This document shows, in pieces, positions 50,701 to 62,700 of a stretch of 64,000 nucleotides of DNA. Below the pieces are notes generated by a model. It saw only the letters and a program-made list of their open reading frames with translations, was not told the origin of the DNA and made no database searches. Source of the DNA: Phalacrocorax aristotelis (taxonomy: Eukaryota; Chordata; Aves; Suliformes; Phalacrocoracidae); contig NC_134282.1 of the NCBI RefSeq assembly GCF_949628215.1, forward strand, positions 1,347,001 through 1,411,000. Reading direction: 5' to 3'. The position numbers and the translations under genes are program-made. How positions within the stretch are numbered: position 1 is the stretch's first letter; each line of letters opens with the position of its first letter.

Positions 50701-53700
50701 AGTCTTAAGAGCAATCTGTCTTCTGGTTGTACCCTTTATTAATCTGACACAACTCATGCAAATAAATCTAAATTATTTTTATCCTGCTAGCTAATCACAG
50801 AGATAAAACAGGAGATCAGAAAGAAAGAAACTGTGCTGAAAGAGAAGACTTCCTTTTTGGTAAATGAAACTCTTAATAATATGGAATATGAAAAGAAAAT
50901 TTCTTTGGCTGAACGGGAAGCTGCCAGCCTCCGAAATGAATACCAAGCTCAGGATACCTACAGAGTTCAGCTGCAGGATGAGGTGAGGATGCCCAAACAG
51001 TTCAGAAAAACAGACTGAAACTATAACTTTTAACTCTAACTTTAGACCAGATGGAGGAAATACAGGAAGAGCATTTGCTTTTCTCTGTTTTTACACTAGA
51101 CTTTTAATAATGCAACAAAATGTCTGCTCTGCTCAGTCTACTCATGTTTATTGGGATCTGAACCCTCAACATAGTCCTTTCATTGACAGTGGTGAGGAGA
51201 TTAGCTTGTGTTCTCTGTTGTGTTGGTATAAAATGAATGAATTTCCTCTTAAATGGTGTAATGCTATTAGATGCTTCAGAAGGAGGCGTCTTGCCTTTAG
51301 CATACATAGACTGCAGTATTGTATAAAGATGGGAGAAATCTGTTCTGGATTCTAAACAACTCCTATCCTGTGCTCCCCGAAGTGAGTGTTGGTGGCCCTG
51401 GTGGCCAGGTTAAAATTCTTGGGAAAAAGCCCAAACACTTTCACATGGCTTTCTGATCGAGAGGCAGTGCGATGGGGCTGCTTGATGCTGTCCATACTTG
51501 CTCTGTTACTTTTATTTGATATGCACTTAAAGCTAGGATTGAGCAGCACTGCTTAATTACTTGAAACACTTCCATAGGCATTCTAAGAGGTCCTTCAAGT
51601 GTCATGGCTCTGATGAGAAGGGATACAGTTGTGTTACCTGAGTAAGTTTTCCCTTAACAAGAAAATGGTACACTGGGCTACTTGGCAAGCTTGGGGATTT
51701 TAAAAAACAAACTTGCATCTGCTGTTGCCTTAACTTTGGATAGCTTTTCTGTGGTAGATGGTTTGTAAACTGATATCCTAATGAAACTGCAGGTAGCTAA
51801 ACAAGGTGGAGGCTATTAGATTACCCTAAAATTCGTGCAAACTTGAGGATTCCCAGATTTAGTAGGTTTTCATCGCTAAGCAGTGATGTTCTTGCTTGAT
51901 GCTTTTCACATAATGTGATAATGAGAACAGGCTGCCATTATTCTACCACCTAATATCTGTGGCATGCAAGTGAGAAACAAGGACAGAGACAGACTTACAG
52001 TTCCACTGTGCCAGCTGCACAACTTGTGACCTCCCAGTTTCTCATTCTGGTACAGGAAGAGACCTGCTATATGTACCCTTGATCAGGTTTCTTCATCTGT
52101 GAAAGTGAAGACAATTACACTATTAAGTGATACTGTGAAGACTAATGAGCCGCTGATTGTAAAGTATTCCTATCCTGTTCAATGAGTGTATGCTATCATG
52201 TATTTTTTACCAAATTAAATGTCTGTATGTTTTTATCACAGTGTTCCCTTATCTTAATCAAAATAATTTTAGGTACCTGACAAAGTTTGAATTAGAAACG
52301 TTTAGTAGCTACATAAGGGTATCCATGACCACAAAGAACCTCAGCAAAGTTAGCTGTGCTCTCTAAAACCAGGGTGCCACTTCTACAGATGATGTTGGAC
52401 AAGAATTGCAGCCCACAGCACCTTCATAATTCATTCTGTATTTGTACTGATGAAGCATTTTGTCCCAGTACTCAGATTATGTAAATTAGCCTATGGAGTT
52501 CACTAGCTGTGCCATTTGCAGCGCTTCTCACTTGGAAAACACCATTAAAAAGAAACAGAATGCTTTCCAATAAAGAGGTCCATTACAATTTTAGATATCC
52601 TGACATGTACCAAAGTACGTAAGAGCTCCATTGTTCCATTTTGTAATTTGTTAGCTGGATGCTTTGAAGTCCGTTGCGGACAGAACTGCTTCTGACCTTG
52701 AGTCTTTGAGAACACAAGTAACCAATCTGAAGAAAGAAATTCAGAAAAAAGAAGCCAGGTAAGAAACAGACCTTTAAAAACATAATTTGTTAGGATTAGT
52801 AATACAATCAAATCCTTGAGCTAGCGAAGGACCTTAAATAATGTTTATGATTAAAGCCCCCAACTTTCTGGCTACTTCATGTCCTGCATAGTTTCTGGCA
52901 CTGGGCAGTTTAGGAAATACTCCTGGTAATCCTTGTTTTTGGAGGGTGTGGAAAAACTCGGTTAGGGCCTTGGTTATCATGGGTTAAAGTTTAGCCTGCT
53001 TTATTAAGCAACTGCTCAGCAAAGTATGCTGCTTGGTTTTGGCAGTGCTGTATATGCAACATACATTTAAATTGTGAAATCATGTAATTTTTTTTTAGAT
53101 TAAGCTTTCTTAAAGAAAAAAATGCAAGTCTTTCCAGTAAGCTGAAGCTTGTGACTGAGGAGACTCTCAGCTCAGAAGACAAAGCTTTGAGGATGGAGGA
53201 AATACTAAAGGAAGGAGAAAAAATTGTCAAGGTAAAATGCTTTTCATGGTTTCTGCAAATAAGGATTCATTTGAATTTGAATTTGCAAGCTTATCTAGAA
53301 CAAACATGAATTAAAATGGAACATCAGTATTAATATGACGTGGCTCTAGAAATGCAGACGATGGGGTTGCTGTAGATTAACACAGGATACTGGAACTGTT
53401 ATATCAATATAAAACCAGTATTCTGATGGCATCAGTGTACTGAACAGGGAATTTACCTCTGACATCAGCTAGAAGCTGCTTAGAACTTCTTGGCTAGAGT
53501 GAAATAAAAGTTATTTACTGGAACGTGGCAAATTTTCTTATAAAGACACAGTAATGTTTTGCTTCTGCTGTGTAACAATACTGAAAAATTTCAAAATCCT
53601 ATGTTTTGCTTAGCTCTTCTGGGAGTTCATGTCTCTAAACATTCTGGTTTATGGGCTGCTGAGAAGCAAGGGTCCTTGAACTTCTGTTTCCCATCAATAA

Positions 53701-56700
53701 GGTTGTTGTTAAAGATTGAGAATCTTGTCAGGATGACTCTTCAGTAATGTTACCACTGAAAACCTCTTGGCTTTAGTATAACACCGCCAAAACTTACGAA
53801 CCTGCAAAGAGCTATGATTTTGGCAAATTGGGATTAAAAAAGATTTTGAAATCTTTTAATCAAATTTGGCTGGTCTAGTCTCCTCTTCGTTATTTTAATT
53901 CTACTACATGATACCCTGACACATCTAACTTGTTGTGGACTATTAAATAATTACTGGCTCACTTTAGATTTCATTTTCATGATGAATAAAGATTTTGTTC
54001 TTGGAAGTGGCATGTACAAGCTGTAACATGGTGACTATTTTTTTAATATGTCTAAGAATACTTCTTTTTTAATTCAAAACCCACTTCTTATGTTGCAAAT
54101 TAAGTATAGGAGTAAAAGTATCCTAATTCATTATCATCTGATGAACTGCAGAGGGCTTTTGAATAAACGCAATGTTGCAATGCAATCATTTGAACTTCCC
54201 TGCATTTCAGAAAATGTTCCTACTGTTTTGGCATTTTGCTTTTAATTCTCTTGAAGGCTTTTACTACTTAGTGTCTCACTGAACTTGATACAAGTTTGGT
54301 TGGTTGGGTTTTTTCTTCTTTTTTACGTCTTGCTGGACAATTAAGTATTGAATATGCTGAAGCTTTCTTTACTGTAAAATGATCAGGTTAAATCAATGTG
54401 ACAGCAGGCGTTCCCACACAAGTGACAAAAAGATGTGTCTGTGCATACCACTGGATACTTTTTTTCCCTATTTTGTGTTTCCTGTAGCATGTACGTGACA
54501 CAATGCCTTGCAGCAGGTTGAGTGTTAGTGTTCAAACTTTTTAACTCCACAGGCATTAACTGTACATTTAAAATACATGTGCAGAGAAGTAGAGGGGTTA
54601 CCTTTCCTTTATAGAGTTTCTTAAATGACACGCCTTACTTACTGGTTGGGTTTTTCAGATAATTTGAAAACAAGTTGCAATGATATAACATTTCATTAAA
54701 ATGAAAACCTTATTCGCTTCCCCTTAAGACTGTTAGCAGGGTGGCTAAGCCGTTAGCAGGGTTTCTTCACTGGCATCTGTGGCAGACAACCTAAGATGAC
54801 ATTGAGCTTGGCAGCTCCACAGCTTCAGGGTAATATTTTAACTAGGATGAACTGTTCTCTACCAATGTTCTAACATATTAGTCAGAAGCATGCTTTCCAT
54901 CACTGTTACACACGTGGCTATTTGCTGCATCTATTAATTTACTATGAAGAGATATTTACAGGAACAATGGGGATGAGATGTCGCTGTTCTGCACTTCAGT
55001 TCTGTGGTACCTCTCCCTCTTCAGTCTGTGGCAAAACACTGTTGCACAGTGAAGCTTATTGAATATCTTTGTTAACAACCTCACTTAAAGGGAGAGAAAC
55101 AATTTCTATGAAATAAACTAATTTAGATATGCAAGAAAGACTATGAAATGAAGGTCAAATCGTGATCCAGTTTTAGTAGACAAATTCATCATTGTCATTA
55201 GCTTCAGAAGTACAGCTCAGAATTGGGTGCATGCCTAAAACAGTTTACTTGTGAAATGAAATTCCTTTGTTCAGGCATGGTCAGGCCCACAGACATCAGC
55301 GTAATACGCTACAGGCTGTAACGATTTCAGATTAAACTTACACCTGCTTTTCAGTTTTGGATTTGAATCGCACTTACAGTGAGTTCAACTACAAAAACAT
55401 TCTGTCGTGGTAGAATGTAATTATGAACTCTTAGAGGAGTTAAGGTATCTTTCACCATCGTTAAAGCCAGCAAGATGCTTTACAAGCAAATTTCACAATG
55501 TATACACATAAAATCGGGAATAAGCAAATTTTTAATTAGTGTAGAAAAGCAAATTCTAAGGTGTTTTGCTGTATTAATTTAAATGTGCATCTTTGAACTC
55601 TCTGCCAGAGTTCAGCTAAATGTAAATCAGTCATTTGGAAGAGGATTGTGATGCCACATCACGAGTTTTAGAGGCTTACCTTACAGGGAACCAGCACGCT
55701 GAACGGCCTGAGCTAGGGTTATGGGGTGGGGCAGGGGTAGGAGGAGGGAGGGAAAGAATAAACCTGTCCTCGTGTTAGGGTTATAAAAAGAAAATCTCAA
55801 TTTTGTTTGTTTTCAGTACATTTCAGGTTACCTGAAATGTTCAGCCTTGTCTCACTGTAACAGACCCCACTAAAAGCTCATTTCCTGCGCTGATATAGGT
55901 GTAAATGGCAACTTACCTCTCAGAATAAGGAAGTGATTTTAAAATGTGTAATTAATTTTTGAAACAAAATTATTCCAATTTATATAAACACACATGTGCG
56001 TACACACAGAGTTACAACTTCTAATAAACCACTGAACAGCTTTGTATTATATTTCTCCAAATATCCGCATATACTGGAATCAATAGGAGGGGTTTTTGAA
56101 AGGATGACAGGAATTTAGTTTTCTGAAAGGCTGAAAAGAGTAGCATTCCCATAATGGAAAAAAAAAGGTCATGTAATAGTAGGGTAGGATCCAAGTTAAA
56201 AAAAAAAAAATAAAAATTAAAAATTACTTTCTCTTCAAGTCAGAGACTTTTCTTGGCAACCATTTTGAAGACCGGTGAAATTCCATGTTCATATTAATGG
56301 ATATAGTATTGAAAGTTTTTTATTTTCCTATATATGATTAATAATTACTCAGAAATTACTTCTTATGGGATTAATTATTTCTTACTACTTAATGACTGCT
56401 TTGTCACCAGGAGAAAGAAACAGAAATGAACCAGTTAAAAGAACTACTTTTCAAGAAGACTCAAGAGCTAAAGGTGCAGAAGGATAAGGAGAAGTGTGTT
56501 CTGGCGGAAATTGAAGGTAGTCGAACATCGCTTAAAAATCTTAAGAGTCGACTGCACAGGCTTGACGCAGATGCATTAAAACAACAAGAATTAATATATA
56601 ATCAGGTAAAATATTAACATACTTCCATAGTATGGTTGTTTCTTGGGTCTACTGAGGGTAAATTGCTTGAGTTCTGTAATCTTTGTCAATACCTTACCAT

Positions 56701-59700
56701 TTTGGAAATGCCATACAGTACAATTCGAAGTCTGCATTTATTTCTGTCTCTAAGATGTATGGATAAAATTGAAATATTTGAAACTTCCTATAGTATTACC
56801 TACATTATGCACACATGTATTTCATTATTTTTTTGGATCTGCTGCTTTTCCTACTGATTTCTCAAATCAGTTCTGTACTTTGATCCCTCTGAACCACAGA
56901 CACCTCAGGGTAAATTTTTAAAGCAATACAAGAGGTACATGCCAAAATCCTGTTACTTCCTAATTGGATTTTGTGCATATTTCCTATGCACCACTTTGAA
57001 AATTTGCTCTTTCATATCAGCATCCACTGGTAACAGCAAGATGGCAACACCACTGTAAGCTTCCCTACAGCAGACTGTGCTGAGTAGGCTTTGTTACTCT
57101 TCTAGAAGATTACTCTGCACCATCGCTGCACATCAGTCATCTAAGAATACTTTGCTAATGAGGTCTATAAGCTGTAAATTATTGTAAAAACAATAGCTTA
57201 ATTGGGTGACTGTCCTAAAGCCAACATTTAGCTCCAAGTTTATATACAGTGTTTCAGCTTTATAGGAAGGCTATAATTGCTTATCTCAGACTATTAATTC
57301 TCTTAAAAATTACTTTAACAGGATTTTTATATTCAGCAAGTACAGAGGCGGCTGTCACGGTTAGAAGGAGAGGTTAATGCAGATGAAAAACAAGTTCTGG
57401 AGGCAAAAGTTGCTGAGCTTAAGAAAACCTTAGAAGAAAAGAAAAACGCATATGATGTCTTACATGCACAGCACAAGAAGCTTCAGGTAACTTCCTTAGG
57501 ACGTCAGGTTGGCTGTGTAACATCTGGAAGCCTCAGTGACTTATGTAAATTAATCAATAGCTTGGTGTTAGATTAAAAGATATATGAACTTTGTGTAATC
57601 CATGTGGAAAACTTCATGTATTCCCTGTACCTTCCAGAAAAACAGGTCACTACTGCACAACTGAGACACCTTAGTGTGAAGACAAGCATTGAAGTGTTGG
57701 AAAGTAGAGTTTAGCTTCCATTTCAGGATGGCACTGACTGCTTGCAAACGTCTGAGTTTATTGTTAGGACCATGTGGAAATAGGATAATGTTATTCTGTG
57801 ATATTACTACTTACTTTTATGTTTTTCATAAAATGATAAGTACAGTTGCATTTAAAATTGTGCAACGTAACATTACTGAATTGAAGATCCGCTGTGTGAG
57901 TTGACTCCATCCTGATCTGTAATTCAGAAATACTATTTTTCTGTCTTTATTCCCATGTGAGAATTTTGCATGTTTTCCACTATCCAGTGACCACCATTAA
58001 TTCTCTAAAAATGCACTTACCTTGCTAGTAGATATGAACCAGTTATTCTGTAGCCAATTCATAATTTCTTAAGAAATATATTTGTTTATTGATCAGCTAC
58101 CTTTTAGCACATCTAGAAACCTCTTTTCAAAGAGAAACCTTACAAAGACAAAAGCCAGGTTTTTAATAAAACATCACAACTGGTTTCTTAGTGGTAGTTA
58201 AGAAAAAACTTGACCAATGTAGTGAGGGGAATAAACTGCTTACAGGAGGGCCCTTTAACTGGAGATCCATGCAATAACAAGATGTGAGGCCGGGCAACTG
58301 GTGCCCACGCTTCTGTTTTGAGGAGATGCAAAATTTGAGCACTGAGTACAATCAAACACTGAAACACACCTCCAGGAATGTATTCACACTCTGGAGTATT
58401 ATCAAAGACAGATGGTTTTATGGAGATGAGCTACGAGTATCAAAGTCATGGCCAGACATGCCAGGAGTTTGTTTTTTTTTTTTTACCTAGACTAAAATAC
58501 GTGACTACATGAGGACTGCCTTATTGGCCAAAGGGCGTATATTGTGTACCTAACAATTACTACACTCCACATAAAACGAGCAAGGACATTAGTATTGCAA
58601 CAACACTCTGCATGAGGACTGCAATGCTCTAGGCACTGTTTGCAGAGCAGCATAGGGCCACAAGATGGTTATGGTGCCTGGTTCCAGGACTTGAAAAGAT
58701 CTCATTTAAAATTAACTGTTAGCTATTGTTGCAACCTACATTCACTGAAATAAATATAACTTGTCTGGAAACAGAGTGATGTCCATTTCATCAAGAGAGC
58801 AATGGACAAGACAGGAGAAGAAACAAGTGGCATGATGGTCAAGATAAATGAACTAAATCTTTTCAATGAGAGATCGGATCAGGAGTTAAAAAAAGCTAAA
58901 GCCATTAAGCAGGTACAGTATTGTTTTGTAACTTTACTAACACAGGACACACTTGTTTATTAAAACACGTAAACTCGTGGCTTGATCTGAAGGCTGTTGT
59001 CTGCTTCCCACAGTGCTACATCATTACATCCTTAAGAACCCTCTCTGTGGTTTCTTGACTTACACCTTCCTTCCCAAACTTTGAAATAATTTTCATCACT
59101 CTTACCTTACTAGGCAAAGTGTTGCTTCTCCTCTGTATCCAGTGTAAAGTTCGTTTGGGCTTTTTTCCTTTTTTTCCTGAGAAACAATTGCCTTTAAAAT
59201 AGAAAATTATCTACTGGTCAAGGACATCTTTACCTAGCACTGAATTTTTATTCTTAATGTGTGATGCCAGCTAATAAGTTTGGCTCAGTTTTGTTATTAA
59301 ATTGTGACAATTTTTCCAGCAGATGGTTTGGATCTATTCAATTTAAGGCATTAGAGATAAAATGGAAGTCCTTCTCCCCATACTTTGATAAACAGAAAAC
59401 CCCAGTTCCCAGTCCTCTAATTACTGTGCATTTTTTCCTGCAATAAGCTCTAGCCTTCCTGAAGGAAGCACTAAGGGAGCAGAACAATACAGGGTCTAAG
59501 CAGCCGGGGAAAGAGTTTTGCTATGAACTGGTGCACTTGCTTTTTGAGGAAAACTCTTTCTTTTCCTAACCTGGAACTTTTCTTTGGGGATGAAATTCAG
59601 GGGCACAAAAGAAAGAAGCTGATGGTGTAAAAGAACTCAGAGGAGAAAATGTTACAGAGTTTGCGATCCATAGGAGATTTTTTTAAAAAAATTATTCATA

Positions 59701-62700
59701 GTCTTTGCATACTAATGAAGTTCACCACTTGCTGCTTTCCATAAGCTTTGGTACATATAAATTTGCTCATATAACAACGTGACTTGAAGACCTACAGAAT
59801 CTAGAACATATTCCAAGACAGTTATAATGGTTCAAGTGAGACATTAACTGCTTCAGAATGTGCCTTGTAAGGTCTGCTTAATTTCTCTGAAACCACCCCA
59901 ATTGAAAGAAGGTTGTAGATGGAGAAGTCTAACAACCGGAATCGCAGTTGGGATTAGAAATTCTGATGAATTTGTTTCCTGTTTTATACAATCTATCCCT
60001 ATTGTACTCGCCATGTAAACTGTCAGCAAATGAGAAAGTGAGAGCACTTCTAAATGCAGAGCAAAATGAGTTTTACAGTTGTGTGTATATATATTAAAGA
60101 TAACTGATGCTTTGTAAAAAAAATTATTAACTTAATTAAAAATGATGCTTGCTTATTTTGAGACCTTTTTGGCATTTATTAGGAGATGATGGTCGAAGAT
60201 AATCTCTTAAAACTAGAATTGAACCGTCTTCAAGATACTCTGTGTAATAAGACAGAGAAAGTTCTAACACTGGAAAAACAAAAACTGGAGTTAAAGAAAG
60301 CCATAGCAGAAAGAACTGAGGAAATTAAGATTCATAAGGCAATGCTGGATTCCCAGATAAGACTTGTGGATCAGGAACGGCAACGCATAAGGTAACTATC
60401 ATTATATAAATTAAACTGGTAACTCTTACTGAGTACGTTTTATATGGGGACTTACTGAAAAAGAGAAGCATTTTACCCAATTTAACCAACTGGAGAACTT
60501 AAGAATTAAATCTTCTTCAAAGTTATACAGTGAGACAGTTGAGGCCAGCATGAGATTCTGTCTCTGAAATCCAGCCTACAGCTTTAGCTGCTTGGTGAAC
60601 AAGAGGTCACTGTTTATTCTGTTAGTGACAATCCTCTACAGTACTGAGAGGAAGCCTCAGTATAAAACCACCTTTTTAAAGTAAACATCTACCAGGTGTG
60701 TGACCCTGCATACTTCAAGATAATCAGGAAATGTGAAATCCATGTGTCTGGAGGTATGACAAAATAGTTGAAACAGAAGAGTTGCTTTTAAAGAGGGTTT
60801 ACTCCCAACTGCTTGGTAAAACTGACTTCTTTGACTCATACAGTACGTCTGTTTGGCTTGGTTTGTTTTTTTTAACCTTTTTAACAAATGAACTGTCCAT
60901 TATGTGTCCTATATAACAAAACTAAATCTTCTGAATTATGTATGTGCCCTCTTATAAAGCAACCACACATGAAATAACGTCTCCCTTCTGTAATAATCAG
61001 TGCAAAGTATCTGGGACAGTTCTAGCTCTGAAATCCCAGTATCTATATCCAGCCAAAAGCCAGCGCTTCAGCGGCTGAACTGCTGAAATCTGGCAGGCTT
61101 TTTATTCACTCCTCTGCTTACCACACCCCCCACAATAGGAAATTAGAGTGATTTAGTGTGTGACTAAAGCTTAACTGCTTACTGAGAAAGCAGACTGTGG
61201 GGCTTTTTTCCTTTGATAATTACACAGCTAATTGATACTTCCATGTAATTTGATTTGGGGTTGTTGCCTACTGTTGCTTACACTCATCTAGTAGTGGCAA
61301 TATTAAGATAATATCAGCAGGGGACAGCTTGTGCAGCTGTAGCATTTAAATGCCAAACCTTTAAAAATTTTGGGGACGGACCATGGCACAGCCCCTCCAA
61401 GACGCAGTGAGCTGGAATAGGAAAATAAATTTGCCTCGGCTTGGAGCTGCACGAGATGTGTCGGTACATAGAGGCGAGTGGTTGGCTGTGGCTGGGAGAG
61501 CACAGAGAGCAGCAAACCCAACTGCTGCCCTGCCTGTCTCCTGCTGCACAGGCAGGCTGCTGGAATAACACCAGTAACTTAAACTGCAGTAACCAGAGCT
61601 GCCCACAAAACACTACCAGACACGTCCTCAACCCATTTTTTTTTTTCCCAAATAAATCAGTGCTGAATTTCAAGATCGCCTGAATAAAATTCATAAACTG
61701 AGGTGCAGATATGAAATTCTTACTGTTGCCATGATGCCACCTGAAGGAGAAGAGGAGAAAACTCATACCTACTATGTAATTAAGGTATTCTATTAACATA
61801 CCTCTTATAATTCAAGTATTTAAGTTGCAGACCTTCCTGGGCTCTGTTCTCTAAGACAGCCTCCTGCCTGCCTGCCTGCCTGTCTGTCAGTCTGACTGTT
61901 TTACACTGACACCGTTGGTTATTTAAATGATACGGCGATTTCACATGAAGCTCTGGCCAGGCCTAACGTCAGTGGAGCCTTAACACCAAGCAGTTTGGAA
62001 ATTTTCCCTTCAGTGCTCATTAATTTACAAAACCACAAGACGTACCAGTCACGTGCTAATCTGCTATAAACTGAAGTTTATCACAGTCTCACCTGATCTT
62101 AAATTCTTCTACCCTTCAGAGTTATTTTTAGGTATTTATTTAACCATATGGCATTTAAACCTTGAAGAATGTCAACTTCCCCCTTTTACTTATCAGCTAC
62201 CTAGGCCTGTTCGGCTTTTCATTGGGGAAACAAAAAAATCAGTCTTCGTCCATAAGGCAATACCCTGATTCAGGATCAAAAAAAACCCCTATTATTTTTG
62301 GTATCCACAAATTCTCCAATTTCCTATTAAAGCAAGATGCCTCTAACCGCGATCTTGGCTCTAAAGCCCATCTTTTTCTCATTCTTAAGTGTTAAAATTC
62401 CTTACTGATGGTAGTTCTGCTACTGTGAGATCCAGCACAGCACAAGCCCCTCTCAGTAAAACCCGAGTGGTCGCTGTGGGTGTAGCCCCTCTCCAGCTAT
62501 GGAGACTTTGCACTGTATCAGATGTTCTCAGGGGCCATCGAAAATATGTCCCTTCGCCCGCTGGCTGTGTGTCTTAGATCTCACCGATCAGACGAATGAA
62601 GACTTCCGTATGAGTAACTCCTGGGCAAACGGATGGCCTTTAGTACTCGGTAGTTTTGTATCACGTACAGTCTCAACTGTTACTTGGATTTTGTGGGCAA

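Larger units (their letters stand above)
56606..60182 (+). other. CCDC39 introns 10-12 (716, 1288 and 1270 bp, interrupted by exons 11 and 12)
   Basis: Ordinary intronic sequence with short T and A runs. No nested gene or recognisable repeat. Confidence 0.8.

Noticed and set aside
61314-61799. 161-codon minus-strand frame running through CCDC39 exon 14
   Set aside because: Shadow of a real exon plus a GC-richer intronic patch.
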